Positions 1 through 6,437 of a stretch of 6,515 bases of DNA are shown here, one piece after another. Position 1 is the stretch's first letter; the number at the start of each line of letters is the position of its first letter. The DNA is taken from contig JAOAAR010000101.1 of NCBI GenBank assembly GCA_026418755.1, forward strand, positions 1 to 6,515, in the 5' to 3' direction. The stretch comes from Planctomycetota bacterium (lineage in GTDB: Bacteria; Planctomycetota; SKW154). The notes beneath the pieces were generated by a model. It had not been told where the DNA came from. It saw nothing but the letters and a program-made list of their open reading frames with translations, and made no database searches. The position numbers and the translations under genes were made by a program.

Positions 1-340
1 AAAGTCTACATAAACACGAAATGTGTTGGGTCGGTTCGCAAGCGGCAAGCCGAAAAATGTAAGATATTGACCCAGATAAGCATCTTGTTCTCAGCACCAC
101 CGAAAAAGTGAGTGAAAACTACTCCCTTCTGCCTGCGTACAACATAGGGTAATAACTAACCCTTAAAGACCAATCGTGGGGCGACGCACAAGACTTTCTT
201 CAAATCTTCCCTGGGAATCCCAACAGAGTTTTGAAAAAATGTTAGAACTTCTTCTTGAAGGTACCTGAACAAGATAGCACAATGCGTCAAGAGGAGTTGA
301 AGGAGAAAACAAAATTTTTGGAGCAAAATACGGAGAGGAA
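1..340. other. Upstream region without a supportable gene
   Basis: No convincing coding region was found on either strand. The + strand is open from the window edge to a TGA at 109-111 (36 codons), but the peptide has no recognisable motif and could equally be chance. Two minus-strand frames are open across about 156-420; they run through the operon promoter and the start of the first gene and carry no ribosome binding site I trust. A 20-codon + strand frame (282-344) encodes a charged, helix-prone peptide but lacks a Shine-Dalgarno site and ends inside the -35 box of the operon promoter. The visible structure is the nested inverted repeats at 13-74. The rest looks like ordinary intergenic sequence or decayed remnants. 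Confidence 0.5.
13..74. repeat. Cluster of nested inverted repeats, possible structured RNA or repeat element
   Basis: Three helices can be drawn. AACAC (13-17) pairs with GTGTT (23-27) around a GAAAT loop. GGGTC (28-32) pairs with GACCC (69-73). Inside that, GGTT (33-36) pairs with AAGCC (47-51) with one bulged G. Together they give a hairpin followed by an enclosing stem with an inner stem. I do not recognise an RNA family; it lacks the T-box, SRP, tmRNA or tRNA signatures I would look for. The same pairing would exist on either strand, so the direction is unknown. It could also be part of a dispersed intergenic repeat cut by the window edge. Confidence 0.3.
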
Positions 341-369
341 TTGACATATGAAGGTAAAAAAAACATAAT
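341..369 (+). promoter_or_regulatory. Sigma70-like promoter of the reductase operon
   Basis: A perfect -35 box TTGACA (341-346) and a 5-of-6 -10 box CATAAT (364-369) are separated by exactly 17 nt. Transcription would start near 376, leaving a leader of about 28 nt before the ATG at 404. The TTG at 341, which could be read as an upstream in-frame start for the first gene, is the first three bases of the -35 box. This argues against the longer version of that protein. Confidence 0.7.
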
Positions 370-381
370 TTTCTCCTTAAA

Positions 382-396
382 ACCTTCGCGGGAGGT
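382..396 (+). promoter_or_regulatory. Ribosome binding site of the first operon gene, inside a small hairpin
   Basis: GGAGG at 391-395 lies 8 nt before the ATG at 404 and fixes that codon as the start. The same bases can pair upstream: ACCTTC (382-387) with GGAGGT (391-396), six pairs including one T-G wobble, around a GCG loop. The site could therefore be partly masked in the mRNA. A three-base loop is tight, so the effect may be small. Confidence 0.6.
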
Positions 397-403
397 AATT
401 GTT

Positions 404-1531
404 ATGTTTGACAAATTCAAAAACTGGTATGAGAAGAGGCATGATTATGCGAGAGAATGGAAAAAACGGACAGGCGGAAAAGTGTTGGGTTATTTCTGCA
501 CTTATGTGCCTGAAGAGATTCTCTATGCCGTGAATGTTCTGCCTGTGAGGATTCTGGGCTCGCATCAGCCGCAGGATGTTACTGAGCCGCACATTTTCGG
601 GATGTACTGCCCGTTCTGTCGCGACTGTCTTGCGCAAGGGCTAAAAGGACGCTATGACTACCTAGACGGCATAATGATTGCACAGTCCTGCTTGCACATC
701 CGGCAGGCTTACACAAGTTGGGATTTACACATTCCACGCAATTTTTCGTACTATCTGCCGTTTCCGAACAAGGTGCAATCGCCGCGTGCAAGACCCTATC
801 TCGTCGGAGAGATTCAAAAGTTCATCAATGCGGTTGAGAAATGGATAGGAGCAAAAATCACTGATAAAAACTTAAAAGAAGGCATTAAAATAATGGATGA
901 GAATCGTGAATTGATGCGGAAAGTCTACGATTTGCGTAAAGCGGATAATCCGCCACTGAGCGGGCTTGAAGCGATGTATATGGTGGTCTCATCGCAGTTT
1001 GTCGATAAGCGCGAACATAGTGAGGAACTCAAACGAATCCTAAGGGAACTACCGAATCGTAAGACAGGGCGCGATGTGGGTGCACGTCTGATGATTGTCG
1101 GCAGTGAGGATGATGACACCGAGTTCATCGCAATGGTGGAGAAAGTGGGTGCCACATTCGTGATTGACGACCATTGCACAGGCACTCGATATTTCTGGAA
1201 TAAAGTCGAGGCGAAAAATGGGAACCTGGTTGAGGCGATTGCGGAGCGTTATTTGAAGCGTCCAGCCTGTCCGAGCAAAGATTGGGAAGTGCGGACGCGG
1301 CTTCCGCATATTCTGTCACTTGCGAAAGAGTGGAAAGCAGCCGGGGCAGTCCTAATACAGCAGAAGTTTTGCGACCCGCACGAACTGGATATACCACCCC
1401 TCAAGAAACTCTTAGAAGAAAATGGCATTCCGACATTGTTCCTCGAATTTGATGTGACGGTGCCCATCGGACAGTTCAGGACAAGAGTAGAAGCGTTTCT
1501 TGAGATGATAGGTCAAGAAGATTTATATTGA
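404..1531 (+). CDS. bzdN: Benzoyl-CoA reductase-type core subunit, BzdN/BcrC-like
   Basis: This is one of two catalytic-core subunits of a 2-hydroxyacyl-CoA dehydratase/benzoyl-CoA reductase-family enzyme. In characterised members the core binds the acyl-CoA and iron-sulfur clusters and receives electrons from an ATPase partner in the cytoplasm. The 375-residue length suits BzdN/BcrC. Family-like stretches include FCTYVPEEILYAV (31-43), YCPFCRDCLAQG (68-79), QSCLHIRQAY (94-103), DDHCTGTRYFWN (255-266) and IQQKFCDPHELD (318-329). Candidate cluster cysteines are C32, C69, C72, C75, C96, C258 and C323; I cannot tell from sequence alone which bind iron. The ATG start is chosen because GGAGG lies 8 nt upstream and a longer TTG start would fall in the promoter. 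It is the first gene of the operon, 15 nt before the next. The subfamily is well supported; the substrate is inferred. Confidence 0.85.
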   Translation: MFDKFKNWYEKRHDYAREWKKRTGGKVLGYFCTYVPEEILYAVNVLPVRILGSHQPQDVTEPHIFGMYCPFCRDCLAQGLKGRYDYLDGIMIAQSCLHIRQAYTSWDLHIPRNFSYYLPFPNKVQSPRARPYLVGEIQKFINAVEKWIGAKITDKNLKEGIKIMDENRELMRKVYDLRKADNPPLSGLEAMYMVVSSQFVDKREHSEELKRILRELPNRKTGRDVGARLMIVGSEDDDTEFIAMVEKVGATFVIDDHCTGTRYFWNKVEAKNGNLVEAIAERYLKRPACPSKDWEVRTRLPHILSLAKEWKAAGAVLIQQKFCDPHELDIPPLKKLLEENGIPTLFLEFDVTVPIGQFRTRVEAFLEMIGQEDLY

Positions 1532-1533
1532 TA

Positions 1534-1539
1534 GGGGGG
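1534..1539 (+). promoter_or_regulatory. Ribosome binding site that fixes the second gene's start
   Basis: A run of six G (1534-1539) lies 7 nt before ATG 1547. The in-frame TTG at 1541 is only 1 nt from the run, too close to be used, so the ATG is the better start and the protein is two residues shorter than the longest reading. Confidence 0.6.
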
Positions 1540-1546
1540 TTTGAAT

Positions 1547-2848
1547 ATGAGAAAGTATAAGACGGAACCGTTGAAGTTATGGAATAAGGCGAAGGATATA
1601 CGGCAGAGGTATTATGAAGATTATGCAAAGGCTCACGAGAAGGGTGGACTGCGTTGGGCAGGCGGTGCCTGGACTTTCGATGCGTTGACTTACGGCTTAG
1701 GCGACGATGTATATCCTCTGACGAGTGAGCCGTATGGTGCGAGTTGTGCTTTTAATCGGGAGTTTTCAAACAGATGCCTTGAGGAGACGGAGAAGCATGG
1801 CTGGGCGCGCGACCTGTGCGCTTATATGCGCAATTATTGGGGCTCAATCTATCTCGATGAGTACGCATTCGGTGGAAAATTCCCAAAACCTGACTTCATC
1901 TTTCAAGACCATATCTGCTGCTCGCACGCCAAGTGGTATCAGGTTGTAAGCGAAATAGAGGGAGGAATCCCGTTCTTCTGCGTTGATGTATCAGTCGGAC
2001 CTTACAGGGAGATTGACAACAACCGTCTGAACTATGTTGCAGGGCAATTAATGGACGCTATTGAATGGCTTGAGAAGGTGACGAAACGAAAGTTCGACGA
2101 TAAGAAATTCATCGAAGCCTGCTGGAACGATTTCAGAAGCACTAATCTCTGGGCACAGATTTGTATGGAGAACCGAAAAATTCCCGCCCCTCTTGAAGAG
2201 AAGACGATGTATTCGCTTTATGTGCTTGCAACCTTGAAGAAAGCGTCAAAAGAGGTAGCAGACTTTTACGCGGAGTTGCTGGACGAGGTACGCGACAGGG
2301 TAAGGCGTGGCATAGCGGCGGTTGAGAATGAGCAGTGTCGCGTGATGACAGACACACAACCCCCTTGGGGTTTTCTGAATGTGTTCCGTTACCTTGAAAA
2401 AGTTTATGGTTGTGTTTCCATCGGCTCGCTTTATACATTCGGGCTTGAAGGGATGTGGGTATTCGACAAAAACGGAGAGTTTGTTCCGAGACCTCTTCCG
2501 AAAGAGAAACCGAAGAATCGTGAAGAAGCATGCAGGATGCTTGCGGACTGGCATCTCTGCAAGCCAGAGTACCAGCACTTTTACCATCCAAAGTATAAGA
2601 GCGAGATGATGATTGCGATTGCGAAGCAGTGGAAGTTGAATGGAGTTATGTTGCATTACAATCGGGGGTGTGAAGGATTGAGCCTTGGCATAGCCGAAAA
2701 CCGTCTTGCGCTCATCAAGGCAGGTATTCCTGTTATGATATTTGAAGGGAATATGGGAGACGAGCGAGAGTTTGATGAAGTGCGAACGATGCAGAGAATA
2801 GATTCCTTTATGGAAACACTCGGCATAAAGAGACTGGAGGGTAAGTGA
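1547..2848 (+). CDS. bzdO: Benzoyl-CoA reductase-type core subunit, BzdO/BcrB-like
   Basis: This is the larger core subunit and would form a heterodimer with the preceding product. The 433-residue length matches BzdO/BcrB, and the C-terminal third carries what I recall as the most diagnostic stretch of that subfamily: LHYNRGCEGLSLG (369-381) followed by ENRLAL (384-389) and FEGNMGDEREFDE (399-411). DHICCSHAKWYQ (121-132) and FFCVDV (143-148) are other family-like blocks. Candidate iron-sulfur ligands are C67, C124, C125, C145 and C375. The remaining cysteines (77, 91, 192, 206, 264, 289, 329, 338) have no role I can assign. No signal peptide or membrane segment is seen, so it should be cytoplasmic. 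It stops 1 nt before the next ATG, which suggests translational coupling. The subfamily call is firm; whether benzoyl-CoA itself is the substrate is not shown. Confidence 0.87.
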   Translation: MRKYKTEPLKLWNKAKDIRQRYYEDYAKAHEKGGLRWAGGAWTFDALTYGLGDDVYPLTSEPYGASCAFNREFSNRCLEETEKHGWARDLCAYMRNYWGSIYLDEYAFGGKFPKPDFIFQDHICCSHAKWYQVVSEIEGGIPFFCVDVSVGPYREIDNNRLNYVAGQLMDAIEWLEKVTKRKFDDKKFIEACWNDFRSTNLWAQICMENRKIPAPLEEKTMYSLYVLATLKKASKEVADFYAELLDEVRDRVRRGIAAVENEQCRVMTDTQPPWGFLNVFRYLEKVYGCVSIGSLYTFGLEGMWVFDKNGEFVPRPLPKEKPKNREEACRMLADWHLCKPEYQHFYHPKYKSEMMIAIAKQWKLNGVMLHYNRGCEGLSLGIAENRLALIKAGIPVMIFEGNMGDEREFDEVRTMQRIDSFMETLGIKRLEGK

Positions 2849-2849
2849 T

Positions 2850-3617
2850 ATGGCATACGCAGGAATAGATGTAGGAGCAAAAAACATAAAAGTAGTAATT
2901 GTGGATAATGGGAAGATACTCGCCAAAGCACTCGTTCCTGGTGGATTCGAGCAAGAAAAGGCGCTTGAGCAGGCGTTTAATACTGCGCTTAAAAATGCAA
3001 GGCTTAAGCCTACAGAGATTAAGAAGATTGTGGCGACTGGTGTAGGACGCACAATTGTAAAGAACGCCAATGATGCGGTAACAGAAGTGACTGCGGATGT
3101 AAAAGGGGCTTTTGCTCTCATTCCGAGTGCGCGTACAGTGATAGATGTTGGCGCAGAGGAAGGGCGCGGAATCCGCATTGACGAGAATGGAAAAGTTGTT
3201 GACTTTGCTGTAAACGAAAAATGTGCGGCTGGAGCGGGCGCCTTCGTCGAGGCGATGGCAAGAGCGCTCGAAGTCTCTGTGGAATCTATGGGCGAGTTAT
3301 CTCTTAAATCGTCATCGGCAGTTCCGATGAACGCTCAATGCGCAGTCTTCGCTGAAAGTGAGGTTGTCTCACTCATCCACGCAAAGACACCAAAACCTGA
3401 TATAGCAAGGGCGATACACGACGCCATTGCAAGCAGAATCGCTTCTATGGTGCGCCGTGTTGGGCTGAATGACGATGTAGTCTTAATTGGTGGAGTAGCG
3501 TACAACAAAGGGTTTGTTGATTCTCTCTCACGCTCTCTTGAAAAGAGCATAAAGATTCCAGAAGCGCCTGAATTCGTAAGCGCGCTCGGTGCGGCACTCC
3601 TCGCTGCAGAAAAATGA
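2850..3617 (+). CDS. bzdP: Iron-sulfur ATPase subunit of benzoyl-CoA reductase type, BzdP/BcrD-like
   Basis: This is an ASKHA-fold (BcrA/BadF/HgdC family) ATPase of 255 residues, predicted to form a heterodimer with the next product and to push electrons into the core at the cost of ATP. The phosphate-1 motif is GIDVGAKNIKVVIVD (5-19). The cluster cysteines are C125 in NEKCAAGAG (122-130) and C164 in AQCAVFAESE (162-171). The adenosine-side motif is LIGGVAYNKG (212-221), and the C-terminus is SALGAALLAAEK. The phosphate-2 motif, DIGGQD in typical activators, reads DVGAEEG (99-105), so nucleotide handling may differ from its partner. GGAGG (2836-2840) lies 9 nt before the ATG, inside the end of the previous gene. 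Family membership is firm. The P label rests on gene order and length; homology to BcrD or to the C-terminal part of BcrA cannot be separated by eye. Confidence 0.8.
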   Translation: MAYAGIDVGAKNIKVVIVDNGKILAKALVPGGFEQEKALEQAFNTALKNARLKPTEIKKIVATGVGRTIVKNANDAVTEVTADVKGAFALIPSARTVIDVGAEEGRGIRIDENGKVVDFAVNEKCAAGAGAFVEAMARALEVSVESMGELSLKSSSAVPMNAQCAVFAESEVVSLIHAKTPKPDIARAIHDAIASRIASMVRRVGLNDDVVLIGGVAYNKGFVDSLSRSLEKSIKIPEAPEFVSALGAALLAAEK

Positions 3618-3633
3618 TTAAGGAGGACAAGAG

Positions 3634-4512
3634 ATGGCGGTTGAATACTGGAGATGGCCTGAAAGAAAATGGGTATCCAAGGAGATTGACTGGAAAAAGG
3701 CGAAGACCATTACGGCAGGTGTTGATGTTGGCTCGGTTTCTTCCAAGGCGCTTGTCCTTGTTGATGACCAAATTTTTTCTTATAGTCTGACGCGAACAGG
3801 TTCCGACAGTCCGCAGAGTGCAGACAAAGCGCTCTCACTGGCGCTGGGAGAAAGCGACCTACCTCGAGAGAAGATTCAATACATCATCGGCACTGGTTAT
3901 GGTAGAATAAACATCCCCTTTGCACAGCGTGCAATTACCGAAATCGCCTGTCATGCACGAGGTGCCAACTACATATTCGGTAGTAAGACGCGCACAGTCC
4001 TTGATATGGGCGGACAAGACTGCAAAGCGATAAAGTGCGATGAGAAAGGGAAAGTAACAGCGTTTTTAATGAACGACAAATGCGCAGCCGGGACAGGACG
4101 CGGTATGGAGGTTTTCGCCGACCTTCTCCAAGTTCCCATACAAGACATCGGCGACATGTCGTTTGATATTGAGGAGGAGCCCGACCCTGTTTCTTCAACC
4201 TGCGTTGTGTTTGCGAAATCAGAAGCGCTTGGACTTTTGAAAAAAGGATGGCCTAAGGCAAAAGTGCTTGCAGCATACTGCGCCGCTATGGCGCACCGCG
4301 TTTTTACGCTTCTTGAGCGTGTCGGAGTCGAAAAAGAGTTTGTCATCACAGGTGGCATTGCAAAAAACAAGGGTGTTGTCAAGAGACTGGAGAAAGAGTT
4401 AGGGTTTTCAGCGCTGCCGATGCCCGAAGATGCGAAATTCGACCCGCAGTTGGCAGGCGCACTGGGCGCTGCATTGTTTGCCCGCGCCATCATTGAAAAA
4501 GGCAAGGCATAG
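3634..4512 (+). CDS. bzdQ: Iron-sulfur ATPase subunit of benzoyl-CoA reductase type, BzdQ-like
   Basis: This is the second ASKHA-fold ATPase, 292 residues. A Trp-rich N-terminal extension of about 26 residues (YWRWPERKW at 5-13) precedes the domain and is absent from the shorter partner. The phosphate-1 motif is AGVDVGSVSSKALVLVD (28-44), followed by TRTGSDSPQSAD (53-64). The phosphate-2 motif is canonical, LDMGGQD (123-129). The predicted [4Fe-4S] ligands are C150 in NDKCAAGTGRGMEVFA (147-162) and C190 in SSTCVVFAKSE (187-197). The adenosine-side motif is ITGGIAKNKG (238-247), and the C-terminus has LAGALGAALFA. AAGGAGG (3620-3626) sits 7 nt before the ATG, and the gap from the previous gene is 16 nt. 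In the family, the pair shares one cluster at the dimer interface, is reduced by ferredoxin and couples ATP hydrolysis to electron transfer. It is the last gene of the operon. Confidence 0.85.
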   Translation: MAVEYWRWPERKWVSKEIDWKKAKTITAGVDVGSVSSKALVLVDDQIFSYSLTRTGSDSPQSADKALSLALGESDLPREKIQYIIGTGYGRINIPFAQRAITEIACHARGANYIFGSKTRTVLDMGGQDCKAIKCDEKGKVTAFLMNDKCAAGTGRGMEVFADLLQVPIQDIGDMSFDIEEEPDPVSSTCVVFAKSEALGLLKKGWPKAKVLAAYCAAMAHRVFTLLERVGVEKEFVITGGIAKNKGVVKRLEKELGFSALPMPEDAKFDPQLAGALGAALFARAIIEKGKA

Positions 4513-4545
4513 CCCGGTCAGATAATGTTCCGTTCACTAATAAGG

Positions 4546-4581
4546 AGGAGAAGACAAAGCGTCTTTCCTATCATCATTTTT
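4546..4581 (+). terminator. Possible weak terminator after the reductase operon
   Basis: AGGAGAAGAC (4546-4555) pairs with GTCTTTCCT (4561-4569) as nine base pairs with one bulged G and a five-base AAAGC loop. A run of five T (4577-4581) follows, but seven bases separate it from the stem, and the stem is not very GC-rich, so this is not a classic intrinsic terminator. The left arm overlaps an AAGGAGG sequence (4542-4548) that resembles a ribosome binding site but has no start codon at a usable distance. Confidence 0.35.
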
Positions 4582-4608
4582 GGACAAGAAATGAAAACGA
4601 CTTATAAC
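4581..4608 (+). promoter_or_regulatory. Candidate promoter of argS
   Basis: TGGACA (4581-4586, 5 of 6 to the -35 consensus) and TATAAC (4603-4608, 5 of 6 to the -10 consensus) are 16 nt apart. Transcription would start near 4614-4615, giving a leader of about 64 nt. The position, just after the possible terminator and before argS, is what a separate argS transcription unit would need. Confidence 0.45.
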
Positions 4609-4613
4609 ATAGT

Positions 4614-4625
4614 CAGTAAGTACTG
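4614..4625. promoter_or_regulatory. 12-bp dyad at the predicted argS transcription start
   Basis: CAGTAAGTACTG is two perfect five-base inverted arms (CAGTA and TACTG) around AG, placed at the expected +1 of the candidate promoter. A further copy of the arm, GCAGTA, occurs at 4651-4656. It can pair with TACTGC (4621-4626), so a leader hairpin with a 24-base loop is an alternative to the dyad. It could be an operator or an RNA switch; no T-box motif is present. The arms are short enough to arise by chance. Confidence 0.25.
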
Positions 4626-4678
4626 CTTTAATTATAAGTAAAATCTCCGGGCAGTAAAGTGGCTAAAGGATGTAATAG

Positions 4679-6406
4679 ATGTTAGATGAGTTGAAGAAGG
4701 AATGGGCGGAGGTAGTGGAGAAAGAGACCGGGATTCCTGCAGAAGAGGTGTTCTCGTATTTCGAGAAACCCAAAAAAGAAGAGATGGGAGATGTTGCACT
4801 GCCCTGTTTCAAATTGGCGAAACAAATAAAAGAAGATGTTAAAAATTTCGCCGAACGGTTAAAAAACACTTTTTCTACAGTCCCATTCATCAGCAGCGCA
4901 GAGGTCGTCGGTGGATATTTGAATCTGAGAATTGAGCGCGCCTCATTCACTCAAAAACTTCTCAAGAAAGTTCTCGAAGAAGGAGAGAATTACGGGAGTT
5001 CAAAAGAAGGAGATGGAAAAACTGTTCTCATAGACTTCTCTTCGCCAAATATAGCGAAGCCATTTGGGGTTGGACATCTACGCTCGACTGTGCTTGGTGC
5101 TGCACTTGGCAGAATCCTTCAGTTTCTCGGCTACAAGGTTATAGGAATCAACTACCTCGGTGACTGGGGCGCACAGGTCGCAAAAATGATGGTCGCATAC
5201 CAGAAATGGTTCGACAAATCGGATAAGGAAAAAGATACAATCAAAAAACTCTACGAACTTTATGTAAGGTTCCATAAAGAGGAGGAAGAAAATCCACATC
5301 TCGCCCAAGAAGCGGATAAGGTATTAAAATCTCTTGAAGAGTGTGAAAAAAAATCTCTTGAACTCTGGAGGGAGTTTATTGAGATTTCAATGGCGGAGTT
5401 TCGAAGAATCTACGAGATACTGGGGGTAGACTTCGACGAGTTTGCTGGCGAAAGTATGTGTGACGAAAAAGGAGCCCCCCGCTGCATCGAAAGAATGGAT
5501 TCCGTCATCAAGGAACTGGCAGAGAAAAGACTTCTGACAGAAGGTGAAGGCGGTGCATTGATTGTCGAGTTTGACCAGAAAGAGAAAATCCCGCCTCTTA
5601 TGATGCGTAAGAGCGACGGTACCACGCTTTATGCAACCCGAGAAGTGGCGGTAGCGCTTGAACGGTGGCGAAAATATAAGTTTGACAGGATGCTTTATGT
5701 GGTCGGAGTCCCGCAAAAACTCCATTTTCAGCAGGTGTTCCGTCTGTTTGAGATGGCAGGGTATCCATTTGCAGGCAGATGCGAGCATATAGCGTTTGGG
5801 CACTATCTCGGAATGAGCACGAGGCGTGGCACGATGGTCCTTCTCGAAGAGGTCTTGAACGAATTGATTGAAAAGGCACGCAAGGTGATAGAAGAGAAAA
5901 ACCCCGAACTTTTGAAAGTGGAAGACCCAAATAAAGTAGCAAAAGATGTCGCAGTTGGAGCGTTGATTTTCAACGACTTAAAAAATGAAAGAATCAAGGA
6001 TGTGGTTTATGACGAAGAGCGGTTTCTTTCGTTCGATGGAGAGACAGGACCTTATCTACAATATGCGCATACGAGGCTTTGCGGAATCTTGCGCAAGTGG
6101 GGGAAAAGCCTCCCGAGAGAGTTCGACGCAAAACTCCTTTCAAGCGACGAAGAATGGAGACTTGTGATGAATCTGTCTGAATTCAGCAGAACCGTCAAGA
6201 ATGCAGCAGAGCACAGAGAACCCTCGCGAATTGCAAACTATCTAATAGAGTGCGCATCCAACTTAAACCTTTTTTATCAGCGCCACAGAGTCTTATGCGA
6301 AGAGAACAACCTGACCAACGCACGAATCTCTTTGGTAGCCGCCCTCCGCATCGTGCTCGCCAAAGGGCTTGAACTGCTCGGAATCAAACCTCTCGAAAGA
6401 ATGTGA
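4679..6406 (+). CDS. argS: Arginyl-tRNA synthetase
   Basis: This class I aminoacyl-tRNA synthetase charges tRNA-Arg with arginine using ATP in the cytoplasm. Its 575 residues are a normal full length. The N-terminal tRNA-binding domain spans about residues 1-85 (GDVALPCFKLAK at 37-48). The catalytic domain follows, with DFSSPNIAKPFGVGHLRST (119-137) as the HIGH region, NYLGDWGAQ (158-166), TTLYATREVA (315-324), VVGVPQKLHFQQVF (341-354) and MSTRRG (379-384) at the KMSKS position, a form usual in ArgRS. The DALR-type anticodon-binding helical domain runs from about 457 to the C-terminus, which ends LLGIKPLERM. The first His of HIGH is Gly130 here (GVGH). The ATG start has AAAGGA (4665-4670) 8 nt upstream; an ATG at 4670 is followed at once by TAA. 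It is probably transcribed separately from the reductase genes. Confidence 0.96.
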   Translation: MLDELKKEWAEVVEKETGIPAEEVFSYFEKPKKEEMGDVALPCFKLAKQIKEDVKNFAERLKNTFSTVPFISSAEVVGGYLNLRIERASFTQKLLKKVLEEGENYGSSKEGDGKTVLIDFSSPNIAKPFGVGHLRSTVLGAALGRILQFLGYKVIGINYLGDWGAQVAKMMVAYQKWFDKSDKEKDTIKKLYELYVRFHKEEEENPHLAQEADKVLKSLEECEKKSLELWREFIEISMAEFRRIYEILGVDFDEFAGESMCDEKGAPRCIERMDSVIKELAEKRLLTEGEGGALIVEFDQKEKIPPLMMRKSDGTTLYATREVAVALERWRKYKFDRMLYVVGVPQKLHFQQVFRLFEMAGYPFAGRCEHIAFGHYLGMSTRRGTMVLLEEVLNELIEKARKVIEEKNPELLKVEDPNKVAKDVAVGALIFNDLKNERIKDVVYDEERFLSFDGETGPYLQYAHTRLCGILRKWGKSLPREFDAKLLSSDEEWRLVMNLSEFSRTVKNAAEHREPSRIANYLIECASNLNLFYQRHRVLCEENNLTNARISLVAALRIVLAKGLELLGIKPLERM

Positions 6407-6437
6407 CTCTTGCCCCCTTTTTTAGCGCCCAAACTTC

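Noticed and set aside
282..344. 20-codon + strand frame with a charged, helix-prone peptide
   Set aside because: It has no Shine-Dalgarno site and no homology I can recognise, and its stop falls inside the -35 box of the downstream promoter.
156..420. Two overlapping minus-strand frames upstream of the operon, one with a helix-like stretch (GIPREDLKKVL)
   Set aside because: The stretch faintly resembles a mTERF-type repeat, but it is a single short match. The frames run across the operon promoter and the two frames compete with each other.
404..2848. Possibility that the core genes are a plain 2-hydroxyacyl-CoA dehydratase (HgdAB/HadBC) or a double-cubane protein
   Set aside because: The second core subunit carries the NRGCEGLS and EGNMGDEREFDE blocks typical of BcrB/BzdO, and there are two different ATPase genes rather than the single homodimeric activator of those systems. 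A different substrate remains possible.
2246..3178. 310-residue open frame on the minus strand across the bzdO/bzdP junction
   Set aside because: It lies antisense to two clearly real genes, has no recognised domain or ribosome binding site, and its composition is what an opposite-strand reading of these codons would give.
4591..4641. 16-codon frame between bzdQ and argS, considered as an argS leader peptide
   Set aside because: It contains no arginine codon, its ATG lies upstream of the likely transcription start, and the only ribosome-site-like sequence is more than 40 nt away.
4512..4652. Distant inverted repeat GCCCGG (4512-4517) and CCGGGC (4647-4652)
   Set aside because: Six bases separated by about 130 nt that include a possible terminator and promoter; most likely chance.
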